Source: JACZYA01 sp965247455
GTDB taxonomy: Bacteria > Acidobacteriota > Terriglobia > Acidiferrales > 2-02-FULL-67-57
Length of the DNA stretch: 64,000 nt
Assembly: GCA_965247455.1 (NCBI GenBank)
Contig: CBDFHE010000016.1
Coordinates: forward strand, 248,001 to 312,000
Reading direction: 5' to 3'
Part shown: in pieces, positions 8,733-16,843 of the stretch
Layout of the letters: the number at the start of each line of letters is the position of its first letter
Position numbering within the stretch: position 1 is the first letter of the stretch
Notes under the pieces: generated by a model
Told to the model about the DNA's origin: nothing
Database searches by the model: none
The model's input: the letters and a program-made list of their open reading frames with translations, nothing else
Made by a program: the position numbers and the translations under genes

Positions 8733-9104
8733 CTAGAACGGGATGCTTATGCCGATGCCGATGTGAATGCGTCCCCGGCGGTGGTGCCCACCGTGACCGC
8801 GGCCATGACCGTAACCGCGGCCATGACCGTAACCGTGGCCATGACCGTAGCCGTAGCCACGGGCCCGGCGATGATGGTCGTGGCCGTAGTAGCGAGCCCG
8901 GCGGTGGCGACGATGGCGGTCATAGCCGTAGTGGCGAGCGTCGCGGTCATAGCGATGATAGTCGCGATCATCGTGGCGGTCGTAACGCACATCCGAGCGT
9001 GCGTCGCGGTCGCGGTCGCGGGTATTGTAGTCCGCCCGTAAGGGGGTGAAGCCCGTTCCTACGAAAACAGCGAGTAAGATCAACAACTGGTAGAGCCGTC
9101 TCAT
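8733..9104 (-). CDS. Small secreted His/Gly/Tyr/Arg-rich protein
   Basis: 123 residues. N-terminal signal peptide (MRRLYQLLILLAVFVGTGFT, then PLRA as likely cleavage region). Next comes an Asp/Arg/Tyr/His-rich segment with the unit YDRH recurring, then a GH/GY/GRG tandem tract, and a short hydrophobic end HIGIGISIPF. The start ATG at 9104 follows a strong AGGAGG site. No enzyme domain. The histidine density suggests metal binding or surface association, which is inference from composition only. The terminal alternating-hydrophobic segment ending in Phe resembles an outer-membrane strand but is too short to prove it. Confidence 0.7.
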   Translation of the reverse strand: MRRLYQLLILLAVFVGTGFTPLRADYNTRDRDRDARSDVRYDRHDDRDYHRYDRDARHYGYDRHRRHRRARYYGHDHHRRARGYGYGHGHGYGHGRGYGHGRGHGGHHRRGRIHIGIGISIPF

Positions 9105-9277
9105 AAGCCACCTCCTCCCTCCTCTAATCTGGATGCTGAATCAACGCCAAAGGTTTCCTCTCGAAAAACAGCTCCGTCGGTTGGCGGTACGTACTGGACA
9201 TGCGTCCGACAGGCAGCCGGTTCCATCCCCACCACCCTTTCCTTGGATTTTTTTCTCCTTGCAATTCAACCAGCCAG

Positions 9278-9291
9278 CGAACGCCGGGGAG
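9278..9291 (+). repeat. 14-bp direct repeat, left of MITE-like element 1
   Basis: CGAACGCCGGGGAG, repeated exactly at 9415-9428 on the other side of the element. It could be a target duplication, which would be unusually long, or a recombination product. Confidence 0.7.
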
Positions 9292-9414
9292 TGTCTCAAT
9301 TTCACACCGAGCCCCCAGGCCCCTGCCTGGGGGGAGCGAAAATCCCTGCGGCGGGGGTCGCAGGGCTCGGTGTGATTTGGGCCGAGTTCCGAATCGCTCA
9401 AATTAAGACACTAC
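9290..9414. repeat. MITE-like nested-hairpin element 1
   Basis: About 125 bp. Terminal inverted repeats AGTGTCTCAATTT (9290-9302) and AAATTAAGACACT (9400-9412) match at 12 of 13. Inside, a perfect 13-bp stem TCACACCGAGCCC / GGGCTCGGTGTGA (9302-9314 with 9363-9375) encloses two hairpins: CCCCAGG/CCTGGGG (9313-9319, 9326-9332) and CCCTGCG/CGCAGGG (9344-9350, 9359-9365). Same architecture as 51061-51200. No protein is encoded. It lies between the His/Gly-rich gene and the FmdB gene. Confidence 0.7.
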
Positions 9415-9428
9415 CGAACGCCGGGGAG
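9415..9428 (+). repeat. 14-bp direct repeat, right of MITE-like element 1
   Basis: Exact second copy of CGAACGCCGGGGAG; see 9278-9291. Confidence 0.7.
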
Positions 9429-9486
9429 GCTTGCCCGGGCGTCGCTGCGCGGATAGAATGAATACTCTGCTGGAAGGAGAGAAACT

Positions 9487-9714
9487 GTGCCGATTTTCGA
9501 ATATGTCTGCAAACAGTGCCAGCATCACTTTGAGGCGATTGTCCAGGGAGCGGTGCTGCCGGAGTGCCCCGCCTGCGCAAGCAAGGAGCTGGAGAAACAG
9601 CTCTCGGTCTTTGCGGTAGGTGGCAAGAGTGCCGGTTTGGCTGCGCGCGAACCGGTCGGCTCTTGCGGAGCCTGCGGCGACCCGCGCGGGCCCGGCTCCT
9701 GTTCCCTGAATTAA
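9487..9714 (+). CDS. FmdB-family zinc-ribbon protein
   Basis: 75 residues. MPIFEYVCKQCQHHFE at the N-terminus and CPACASKE form the two Cys-x2-Cys knuckles of the FmdB putative regulatory zinc ribbon. The C-terminal tail adds CGACGD and a final Cys. The start is GTG at 9487, preceded by AAGGAGAG at a suitable distance. The function of the family is poorly defined (proposed regulator of amidase/formamidase genes in its namesake). Isolated transcription unit. Confidence 0.85.
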   Translation: MPIFEYVCKQCQHHFEAIVQGAVLPECPACASKELEKQLSVFAVGGKSAGLAAREPVGSCGACGDPRGPGSCSLN

Positions 9715-9745
9715 GCCCCACCCGCATACCGGCAAGACAAACAGC

Positions 9746-9943
9746 CTAGCGCGAGAAGAGGTACATCACCCACCCCAAACCCACTCCGATTACCACGAAG
9801 AGCAGAAAAGTCCAGAGGAATTCTTTGGCGCGCTCCCGCCAGGTTCTGTGACTGATGACGGCGAACACCAACGAGGTAAAAAAAGCAAACAGCGCTAGCG
9901 CTTGGAAATGGCTGAGGACCAAAGGTTGGGCGAGCAAGTGCAT
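9746..9943 (-). CDS. Small two-helix membrane protein
   Basis: 65 residues with two hydrophobic segments (about residues 15-31 and 42-62) separated by a charged loop SHRTWRERAKE. It begins three bases after the stop of the DUF6677-like gene on the same strand, so it is likely its operon partner. No family recognised; by pattern it is a small membrane protein with a cytoplasmic basic loop. Confidence 0.65.
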   Translation of the reverse strand: MHLLAQPLVLSHFQALALFAFFTSLVFAVISHRTWRERAKEFLWTFLLFVVIGVGLGWVMYLFSR

Positions 9944-9946
9944 GGG

Positions 9947-10396
9947 TTAATCCTTCTTCCCGACGGCGATGTCGTAGGCGTCGAGCACGGTGAGCAAATT
10001 CAGCAAGCCCGCGCACAGAAAAAATACCGTCCCGTAGTCGCCGCTGGCGCGCGCCAAGTAGTCGCGTCCGAATCCGGCCATCCAGCCCAGGAAGAAGAGC
10101 GAGCCAGCGCCCAGATCGCCGAGAAACGCCAGGACGTGCAGCAGCCCGACGAACATCCCTTGGCCCTCGCCAAAGGGTAGAACATACAGTTTGGCGCCCA
10201 TCGCTATTCCCAGGCCCGCCATCGCTGCCACCGACACAAAGAATATGCCCGCGCGATCATATTTTCGTTGCATCAGATGCCCCAGGCCCGGCAGCAGCCA
10301 ACCCAAGAAACCAACTACATACGGCCAGGCCGCCGGGCTGGTGCGCCCTGTTCGACGCTGCTCTTCCGCGGGACTTGGCGTCGCAGTGTTAGTCAT
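9947..10396 (-). CDS. DUF6677-like membrane protein
   Basis: 149 residues from ATG 10396, which overlaps the stop of the upstream peptidase gene by ATGA and has a GGGAAGGGGAAA site. The N-terminus is polar; then come about four hydrophobic segments, the first (WPYVVGFLGWLLPGLGHLMQRKYDRA) resembling the small-membrane-protein motif GWLLPGLGHxxQ. This resembles DUF6677-type proteins seen in Acidobacteria. Function unknown. Translationally coupled to the M24 peptidase. Confidence 0.7.
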   Translation of the reverse strand: MTNTATPSPAEEQRRTGRTSPAAWPYVVGFLGWLLPGLGHLMQRKYDRAGIFFVSVAAMAGLGIAMGAKLYVLPFGEGQGMFVGLLHVLAFLGDLGAGSLFFLGWMAGFGRDYLARASGDYGTVFFLCAGLLNLLTVLDAYDIAVGKKD

Positions 10397-11580
10397 GCTT
10401 TCCCCTTCCCCACACATACAATCTCGTTCTGCACCGCGCCGGTTGGGCCTGCGCTGCGTTCGTCCACGTAGACGTCCACCTCCAAGCGCACGCCGAACTC
10501 GGGCAGGTAGATCCCTGGCTCCACCGAGAAGCACGTGCCCGCGATAATCTCGCGCTCGTCGTGCGTCTCCAGATTATCCATGTTGGCTCCGGTGGAGTGT
10601 ACCTCCTCCCCGATGGAATGGCCGGTGCGATGCACAAAGCGGTCGTCGTATCCGTGCCGGCAAATCACCCCGCGAGCCGCGTCATCCACCTGGTAGCCGC
10701 GGATGGTTTCGCCCCGGCTGACCGCCTGGCTTACAAACTCCACCGCCGCGTCGCGGGCCTCACGCACCACAGTGAAGATTTTCCGGTGGCTGGCCGGCGC
10801 CTCGTCCCCGACGTAGCCCACCCAGGTGATGTCGTAATACACCGCCTCGGGCTGGTTCAGCTTGGCCCACACATCCAGCAGCACCCAATCGCCGGCGCGA
10901 ATCTGCCGGGAGTTGGCAGCCGGCGGCTCGTAGTGCGGGTTGCTGCTGTTCTCGTTCACCGCCACGATGGGACCATCGTCGGTCACCAAGCCCCGGGCCA
11001 CGAACTGTTGCAGAACCCATTGCTGCAAGTCGTACTCGGTCAATTTCTTCCCGCCTTGGATTTGGTCTGCAATTTGCCTGAAGGCCGCCGCCATGATTGA
11101 ATCTATCACCTTCCCGGCTGCCCGGTGGCTGTCCACCTGTGCACGCGACCAGCGCGCTTCAAACTGCTGCACCAAATCTGCCGAGGTAACCACTTCCGGG
11201 CCGAAGCTGCGCACCAATTCGACCGTCCCTCCGTCCACCAGCGACACGTACGGGATGGCGTTTTGCGGCGAGTATTGCATGGCGACGCGCTTGGCCGAAC
11301 CCAAGACACTCGCCAGTTTTTCGCGTTGCTCAGTCCAAGCAGCGTATTCGTGCTTTTGGCCCGGCAGCTTGTCCAGGCGGCTGGCCTCGATGCGGTGGAC
11401 CAGCTTCTGGGGCGTGCCCTGCGCGGGAACAAAGTAGTACCACCGGCGGGTGACCATCTCCGCTTGCAGGCCCAGCACCCGGTAGGCAATCGGGTCGCGC
11501 CCATGGAAATCATAGAAGAGCCAGCCGTCCAGTCCTTTGCTTTGGAGCTCAGCCTGAATCTTGTCCAACTCGAAGCTCAC
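10393..11580 (-). CDS. M24-family aminopeptidase (Xaa-Pro dipeptidase-like)
   Basis: About 395 residues. A creatinase-type N-terminal domain (1-165) is followed by the pita-bread metallopeptidase fold. The five metal ligands are visible: Asp in WVLLDVWAKL, Asp in YYDITWVG, His in HRTGHSIGEEVH, Glu in CFSVEPGIYLPE and Glu in RLEVDVYV. It probably cleaves the bond before proline in short peptides in the cytoplasm. The start GTG at 11580 overlaps the symporter stop (GTGA), giving translational coupling to an SSS transporter; a peptide or amino-acid utilisation role is plausible. Confidence 0.85.
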   Translation of the reverse strand: MSFELDKIQAELQSKGLDGWLFYDFHGRDPIAYRVLGLQAEMVTRRWYYFVPAQGTPQKLVHRIEASRLDKLPGQKHEYAAWTEQREKLASVLGSAKRVAMQYSPQNAIPYVSLVDGGTVELVRSFGPEVVTSADLVQQFEARWSRAQVDSHRAAGKVIDSIMAAAFRQIADQIQGGKKLTEYDLQQWVLQQFVARGLVTDDGPIVAVNENSSNPHYEPPAANSRQIRAGDWVLLDVWAKLNQPEAVYYDITWVGYVGDEAPASHRKIFTVVREARDAAVEFVSQAVSRGETIRGYQVDDAARGVICRHGYDDRFVHRTGHSIGEEVHSTGANMDNLETHDEREIIAGTCFSVEPGIYLPEFGVRLEVDVYVDERSAGPTGAVQNEIVCVGKGKA

Positions 11581-13010
11581 GACTCCACCGCCATCACGGC
11601 ACGCCACTTCTCTGCCGGCGGCGGCGCCGTCGCCAGACTCACCACCACCAGCAACAAGGTCGAAAGCAGCAGTGCGGGGATCACCGCGTCCACCTCCTGC
11701 GTGAAGGCGATGAACGCCGAAGTCGATTCCATGCCCGCGACCAAGTTCCACCCGATGCTAACGGCCGTCCCGCTTACAATCGAGGCCAACGCTCCCTGCC
11801 GGTTGGCTCGTTTCCAAAAGAAGGCCGCCAGCACCACCGGTGTCACGCCCGCGCCATAGACCGTGTACGCATAGAGCATCATACGCAGAACCGACTCGGT
11901 AAATACTGCCAATGCAAGCGCCACTCCGCCCAACACAATCACGATGCCGCGCGACCACAACAGAATCCGCCGCTCGCTGGCCTGGGGATTAACAAAGCGG
12001 TGGTAAACGTCGTGGATCAAGTTGCTGGCCGGCGAAAACAGGAAGTTGTTGGCGGTGGAGAGGACCTGGCCGAACACCCCGCCCAACAGCAACGCCCCCA
12101 GTAGGGCTGGTAGCCCCTGCCGAGCGGCCACCGGGATGACGGTGCGCGGCTCAATGCCCTGGTAAATCGCGCTGCCGACCACGGCCAGCACAATGATGAC
12201 AGTTTCAAGTATCAAGGTTCCGATCAGCCAGCCGGTAACGGAAATCTTTGCGTCCCGCTCACTGCGGGCGGAGAAGAACTTCTGGTACATGGTCTGATTG
12301 CCCAGCAGCAAAAGCAACGTCGGCAGAAAGTAATTCAACGTCTGGTACCACTGGAACGGGCCGAAGACGGTAAAGTGATTATCCGGCAGCGCCGCTCGCA
12401 CGCCGCTCCACCCTCCAGCGGCGCTAATCAACAACGTCACCGCAATAATCGTCGTGAGAGTGGCCAGCAAACCGATGATCACATCGAGATACGCCACGGA
12501 ATTCATTCCCGCCAGCGCAGTAAACAAAATGACGAAACCGGCAATGATGTACCGGCCTGTCATGGGGTCAATCGTCTCCGGGAAAATCAAACTGAGTATG
12601 TCCCCGCCCCCGATAAACTGGTAACTGGTAATGCCCACATAGGAGATGACAATCGCGAGGGTTCCGAACAGCCGCGCAAAGCGATCGTAACGGGCTTCCA
12701 GCAGATCGGGCACAGTGTACTGGGCAAACCGACGCGCGCGCGCCGCGATCAGGTAGATAACCAGCAACCCCACCCAGCCTCCGGCGGGCTGCCAGAGAGC
12801 GGCAAAACCATTCTTGAAAGCGTTTTCTGCGCCGCCGAAAAGACTTCCCGACCCGATCCAGCTCGAAAGCAAGGTGAATACCAGAATCGGCCAGGCCAGC
12901 TTCCGCCCGGCTAGCACAAAATCTGCCTTGCTTTTAACCCGCAGGCTGCGCTCAATGCTGACCGCCAGCAACACAGCCAGCATGCCGATCAGGACAACCG
13001 CGTACAGCAT
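11577..13010 (-). CDS. Sodium:solute symporter (SSS family)
   Basis: 477 residues and about 13 hydrophobic segments, standard for SSS carriers. Family features: FVLAGRKLAWPILVFTLLSSWIGSGSLFGGAENAF at the N-terminus (unwound helix and Na+ site region), YTVPDLLEARY, and LLGGVFGQVLSTANNFLFSPASNL. Substrate unknown; coupling to an M24 peptidase gene suggests an amino acid or small peptide product. ATG start at 13010. Confidence 0.85.
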   Translation of the reverse strand: MLYAVVLIGMLAVLLAVSIERSLRVKSKADFVLAGRKLAWPILVFTLLSSWIGSGSLFGGAENAFKNGFAALWQPAGGWVGLLVIYLIAARARRFAQYTVPDLLEARYDRFARLFGTLAIVISYVGITSYQFIGGGDILSLIFPETIDPMTGRYIIAGFVILFTALAGMNSVAYLDVIIGLLATLTTIIAVTLLISAAGGWSGVRAALPDNHFTVFGPFQWYQTLNYFLPTLLLLLGNQTMYQKFFSARSERDAKISVTGWLIGTLILETVIIVLAVVGSAIYQGIEPRTVIPVAARQGLPALLGALLLGGVFGQVLSTANNFLFSPASNLIHDVYHRFVNPQASERRILLWSRGIVIVLGGVALALAVFTESVLRMMLYAYTVYGAGVTPVVLAAFFWKRANRQGALASIVSGTAVSIGWNLVAGMESTSAFIAFTQEVDAVIPALLLSTLLLVVVSLATAPPPAEKWRAVMAVES

Positions 13011-13058
13011 TCGCGCTCCTGTTCTGTGGGGTTTCGCCCGCCTTGGGCGGGCAAAAAA

Positions 13059-13388
13059 TTACTCCGACTCGCCTGCGCTGGAGCCGGAGTGGGCAGGTCC
13101 GAGCCGGAGGCGTTCCAACACCGTGGCCGCGGTCAGCCCCGCTACCTCCACCACCTTGAGCGAAGCCAACTGGCCGGCGGTTATCTTAACCAAAGCCTGT
13201 GGCACATGCAAACACTCGGCCAGCAGCGCCACCACGGCTTGGTTCGCCCGGCCATCAATGGGTGGCGCAAGTACCCGCAAGCGTAACCTGCCATCGTGGA
13301 CGCCGACAATTCCTTCTCGCCGGGCGCGCGCCTGCACTTTGACCCGGAAGCGCACCCCTCTGGCCCTTTCTTCGATTATCAAACTCAT
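13059..13388 (-). CDS. DUF167/YggU-family protein (UPF0235)
   Basis: 109 residues. Family motif LRLRVLAPPIDGRANQAVVALLAECLHV, then VKITAGQLASLKVVEVAGL. In the usual motif the glycine is followed by SR-S-K; here it is QLASLK, a mild divergence. Function unknown. Starts ATG at 13388, overlapping the yggS stop by 4 bp, an association (yggS-yggU) common in bacteria. C-terminal tail is Ser/Glu-rich. Confidence 0.85.
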   Translation of the reverse strand: MSLIIEERARGVRFRVKVQARARREGIVGVHDGRLRLRVLAPPIDGRANQAVVALLAECLHVPQALVKITAGQLASLKVVEVAGLTAATVLERLRLGPAHSGSSAGESE

Positions 13389-14140
13389 CGTTTCGGCTTG
13401 CCGGGGGCGGGACGCGGCCCGAAGATTGCGGTTCCCAAACGCACCTGGGTGGCCCCCTCCTCGATGGCGACTTCAAAATCGTTGGTCATGCCCATCGAAA
13501 GCTCGCGCATTGACACATCTGGGATGCGGCTGCGCTCAAGCTGCTCCGCCAGCGCACGCAACTGGCGGAAATAGGGACGCGTCTCTTCAGGATTGTCAGA
13601 GAAAGGCGGGATGGTCATCAGGCCTTCGACCTGCAAGGTTTCCAACTTCGCTACCTGTTGGAGCAGGGCTTCCACTTCGCCGGGCGCCACCCCGTGCTTG
13701 CTGGGCTCCTCACTCAAGTGGACCTGAATCAGCACCGGGAGCTTGCTTCCCTGCCCGCCGACAGCGTGGGCCAACTTCTCAGCCAGCCGCACGTTGTCCA
13801 CCGAATCCACCCGGTCAAACAATTCCACCGCCTGCCTGGCCTTGTTGCTTTGCAGGTGTCCGACCAGATGCCAGCGCGCCGACGGCAACGCCAGCAGCGG
13901 GCGCTTTTCCTTGAACTCTTGCACGCGGTTCTCCCCGAAGTGCCGCACCCCGCAGCGGTAGGCTTCGGCAATCCGGTCGGCGACGATTGTCTTGGTCACC
14001 GCCACCAGCGTCACCGCGTTGCGCCGGTCGGCACGCTTCAAGGCAGCGCGGATGCGCTCGTGAATGCGCTCCAGGTTTTGGGCAACGGTCACCATTCCGT
14101 TTGTTGGGTCACCGCGAATTGTAGCACCCTGGCTGCTCAT
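13385..14140 (-). CDS. PLP-binding homeostasis protein YggS/PROSC family
   Basis: 251 residues. A single TIM-barrel PLP-binding protein that controls pyridoxal phosphate supply. Motifs: TLVAVTKTIVADRI with the PLP lysine, CGVRHFGENRVQEFKEK, WHLVGHLQSNKARQAVELFD, GLMTIPPFSDNPEETRPYF and LSMGMTNDFEVAIEEGATQVRLGTAIFG. The start ATG 14140 follows GGCGGAG; the family-typical start could also be Met16. Divergent from tmk, upstream of yggU. Confidence 0.93.
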   Translation of the reverse strand: MSSQGATIRGDPTNGMVTVAQNLERIHERIRAALKRADRRNAVTLVAVTKTIVADRIAEAYRCGVRHFGENRVQEFKEKRPLLALPSARWHLVGHLQSNKARQAVELFDRVDSVDNVRLAEKLAHAVGGQGSKLPVLIQVHLSEEPSKHGVAPGEVEALLQQVAKLETLQVEGLMTIPPFSDNPEETRPYFRQLRALAEQLERSRIPDVSMRELSMGMTNDFEVAIEEGATQVRLGTAIFGPRPAPGKPKR

Positions 14141-14227
14141 CTCCGCCTCGTGCTATAGTCAGAGAGAGTACAATGAAAACTTTACTTTTGCCCAGCCTGC
14201 CCGAAAGCTGGCCCACGCTCTTCTAAG

Positions 14228-14902
14228 ATGTCCCCTCGCCCACGGCGCGGACGTTTTCTTACCTTTGAAGGCATTGACGGCTGCGGCAAAACTACGCAAC
14301 TCAAGCAGTTGGCCGACTACCTTGAGCGCCTGCGGCTCCCGTTCGTAGTGACGCGCGAACCCGGCGGCTCGGAAACCAGCGAGCGGATCCGGAAAGTGTT
14401 GCTGAGCCGCGAGAGCACCGGCATGGGCGGGCCTGCGGAACTGTTACTCTACTTCGCCGCCCGGGCCGAGAACGTCGCCCGCGTCATCCGCCCCGCGCTC
14501 GCCCAGGGGCATTTCGTTCTATGCGACCGTTTCACCGATGCCACCATCGCCTATCAAGGCTACGGGCGCGGCCTCGACCTGCGCTTCATCCGCCGTCTGC
14601 ACCAATTTGCCTGCCAGGGCCTCACCCCCGACCTGACCTTCGTCATTGATATCGATCCCCACACCAGCGTCCGCCGAGCTTTGCAACGCAACACGGAAGC
14701 CAGCCGCGACGAAAGCCGCTTCGAGCAGGAAAGCCTGGCGTTCTACCAGCGCGTCCGCCGCGGCTACCACGCCCTGGCCCGGAAAGAACCTCGCCGAGTA
14801 CGCTTGATTCCGGGCGAGGACACGGTCGAGAACGTCCACCAGAAAATCTTGTCTCAGGCCCGCCGCTTGATCGCCGCCGCCCAACGGAGAGGCAAGCGAT
14901 GA
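14228..14902 (+). CDS. tmk: Thymidylate kinase
   Basis: Phosphorylates dTMP to dTDP for DNA synthesis. 224 residues. P-loop FEGIDGCGKTTQ (residues 12-23), REPGGSE, the DR motif LCDRFTDATIAYQGYGRG, and LID region RNTEASRDESRFE. Overlaps holB by ATGA, the common tmk-holB arrangement. Confidence 0.95.
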   Translation: MSPRPRRGRFLTFEGIDGCGKTTQLKQLADYLERLRLPFVVTREPGGSETSERIRKVLLSRESTGMGGPAELLLYFAARAENVARVIRPALAQGHFVLCDRFTDATIAYQGYGRGLDLRFIRRLHQFACQGLTPDLTFVIDIDPHTSVRRALQRNTEASRDESRFEQESLAFYQRVRRGYHALARKEPRRVRLIPGEDTVENVHQKILSQARRLIAAAQRRGKR

Positions 14903-16011
14903 CCTGGGCCAATTTTGTAGGCAATAGCCGCGTGGTGGGCGTGCTGCAGCGCATGCTCTCCAGCGGTCGCGTCCCCCCAGCGTTGCTTTTTGCCGGGCAA
15001 AAAGGGGTGGGCAAGTTCACCCTCGCCACCCTGTTCGCCCGCGCGGCCAACTGCGAGCAAAAGGGGAAGGACAGTTGCGGACGCTGCCAGAGTTGTCAGA
15101 CCCTGGAGGCGCTCGATGATCTGCCCGGACTCCGCAAGGCTGCCCTGGACGCCCGCGGCAGCGCCAATCCGGAGGCGGTTCCGCTTATTCTTCGTCCCCA
15201 CCCCAACGTCACCGTCCTGGTGCCTGACGGTGCGTTTATCCGAGTCAGCCAGATGCGCTATGTGGTTCGCCAGTCTTACAACGTTCCCACCGGCGGGGGC
15301 CGGGTCGTTTTCCTGATTGACCAAGCCGAGCGGCTTCGCTTTGATTTCGCCGATGTTCTGCTGAAAGTCCTGGAGGAGCCCCCGGACCGCACCACTTTGA
15401 TCCTGGTCACTTCGGAGCCTTTCCAGTTGCGGCCCACCATTCGCTCGCGCTGCATCCCGGTGCAGTTTGCCCCCCTCTCACCGGGCGAGATCGAGGCCCA
15501 TTTGCAGCAGCAGCGCCCTAAGTGGAAGAAAACAGAGCGCGAACTGGCGGCGGCTGTGGCCGCGGGGAGCTTGGCTACGGCCCTCACCCTCGACCTCGAC
15601 CTCTACCGCCAAGTCCGCCGTTCTGCCCTCGAATTGCTGCAAGCCTCCCTCCGCGGCGAGTTTGACCCAGAGCGCCTCTTCGCGGCTACCGCCCAACTGG
15701 CCGGCAAAGGGAGCGCAGAAACTCGCGAAACGGAGGACAGCGGCAGCAAGCGAGAAAAATTTGATTTTGTGCTTGAAGTCGTGTACAGTCTCCTCAACGA
15801 CGTTCTCTACCTTAAGTCTGGGGTCCCAGAGTTAAGACTGCGGAACCCAGACATACAAGGTGAGCTAGAGAGAGCAGCGGGTTCTGTTGAGGGAGAACGG
15901 CTGAACCGGCTGGTCAAGAAGCTAGATCAGATTGAGGGTTGGCAGCGACGGAATATCAATCGGCAATTGGCCTTGGATGCGGTTGCACTCGCTCCTACGC
16001 GGGTATTGTAG
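14899..16011 (+). CDS. holB: DNA polymerase III delta' subunit
   Basis: Clamp-loader subunit, 370 residues. Walker A GQKGVGKFT (residues 32-40), four-cysteine zinc module between about 51 and 72 (CEQKGKDSCGRCQSC), KVLEEPP after the Walker B region and the arginine-containing sensor RSRC. The C-terminal half is variable, as in the family. Translationally coupled to tmk. Confidence 0.92.
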   Translation: MTWANFVGNSRVVGVLQRMLSSGRVPPALLFAGQKGVGKFTLATLFARAANCEQKGKDSCGRCQSCQTLEALDDLPGLRKAALDARGSANPEAVPLILRPHPNVTVLVPDGAFIRVSQMRYVVRQSYNVPTGGGRVVFLIDQAERLRFDFADVLLKVLEEPPDRTTLILVTSEPFQLRPTIRSRCIPVQFAPLSPGEIEAHLQQQRPKWKKTERELAAAVAAGSLATALTLDLDLYRQVRRSALELLQASLRGEFDPERLFAATAQLAGKGSAETRETEDSGSKREKFDFVLEVVYSLLNDVLYLKSGVPELRLRNPDIQGELERAAGSVEGERLNRLVKKLDQIEGWQRRNINRQLALDAVALAPTRVL

Positions 16012-16132
16012 GAACGGCGAAAAACGTGAAACATTCTGCCTCCTCTCCGCATCATAGCTAGTAGCTAGCGAGAATGTCCCGGGGCGAATGTGCGCGAGGA
16101 GCGTGCAAGAAAAGGCGTCTAGAAAATCAGCT

Positions 16133-16138
16133 TATAAT
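16133..16138 (+). promoter_or_regulatory. -10 box TATAAT upstream of hfq-like gene
   Basis: Perfect TATAAT about 45 bases before the GTG start at 16184. The -35 region 17 bases upstream (AAAAGG) is poor, so this is a partial promoter call. Confidence 0.4.
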
Positions 16139-16183
16139 CGCTTAGGCATTGCAACTAGCAAGTCTGGCAAGAGGAGAAAGGAC

Positions 16184-16546
16184 GTGAATCGCCGATTGAT
16201 TCGTCCCAGCCTGTCCGACATTAAAGAACAAGCAATCCAGAAACAGCCGCCGGGCGCCCGCCGCAAGCCGGTGCCGCCGGAGCAGACCCACGCCGAATCC
16301 TACTACTACGTCAAGCAGATGCAGGCCCGGACACCGATCGTGGTGATCCTAACCGACGGAGAAGCCCTGCGCGGAACCATCGAGTGGTACGACAAAGACT
16401 GCATTAAGATTACGCGCACCAGCGCCCCAAACTTGCTCGTGTACAAAACCAGCATCAAGTACATCTACAAAGATGAAGACGCTGCCGGCGCCACCGACGA
16501 GCCGCAAGAACCGGAGTTAGCACACGCAAACAAGGAGAACGACTAG
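16184..16546 (+). CDS. hfq: Hfq-like Sm-fold RNA-binding protein
   Basis: 120 residues from GTG at 16184, directly behind AGGAGAAAGG; an in-frame reading from 16088 lacks a good site. The Sm1-type segment TPIVVILTDGEALRGTIEWYDKDCIKI and Sm2-type NLLVYKTSIKYIYK fit Hfq, except that the usual Sm2 Tyr-Lys-His is Tyr-Lys-Thr. It has an N-terminal basic extension of about 35 residues and an acidic C-terminal tail, both unlike enterobacterial Hfq. Probably chaperones sRNA-mRNA pairing; binding specificity may differ. Confidence 0.8.
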   Translation: MNRRLIRPSLSDIKEQAIQKQPPGARRKPVPPEQTHAESYYYVKQMQARTPIVVILTDGEALRGTIEWYDKDCIKITRTSAPNLLVYKTSIKYIYKDEDAAGATDEPQEPELAHANKEND

Positions 16547-16843
16547 CGCTTCCGCCTCCCGGTTGTTGCCCCAGGACCCGGGAAGTCCTGCCTTCTTAAT
16601 CGCTTGCTGCTTGGAAGCGGAGACTGAAAGTCAGCAGGCTCTTGGCCACCAGTTTACGCGCTGGGTTGCGAATTTCGGCGTAGTGACGCTTCCGGCTACT
16701 CATTCTGTCTCAGCCCAGCCAGCCCGCCTCACGCTCCGAGGAAAAAGAAAAGTGAGCCACTTTAGCCTGTGCGCGCATCCAAGTCTATTCGGGCTCCCTT
16801 ATCTTGCAAGGGCGGAATTCCATCTGCTAGAGTGTCCAGTGCA
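16547..16843. other. Intergenic, no gene seen
   Basis: 297 bases between the hfq-like and bshA-like genes. Small open readings exist but have no start site or recognisable sequence. No clear terminator or promoter boxes. Confidence 0.5.

Noticed and set aside
8763..9041. Plus-strand frame rich in Ala/Val/Thr opposite the His/Gly-rich gene
   Set aside because: Product of the tandem codons on the other strand; the minus-strand gene has a signal peptide and a strong ribosome-binding site.
13030..13056. GCCCGCC/GGCGGGC hairpin between the symporter and yggU as a terminator
   Set aside because: The T tract precedes the hairpin in the direction of the minus-strand genes, the wrong side for intrinsic termination.
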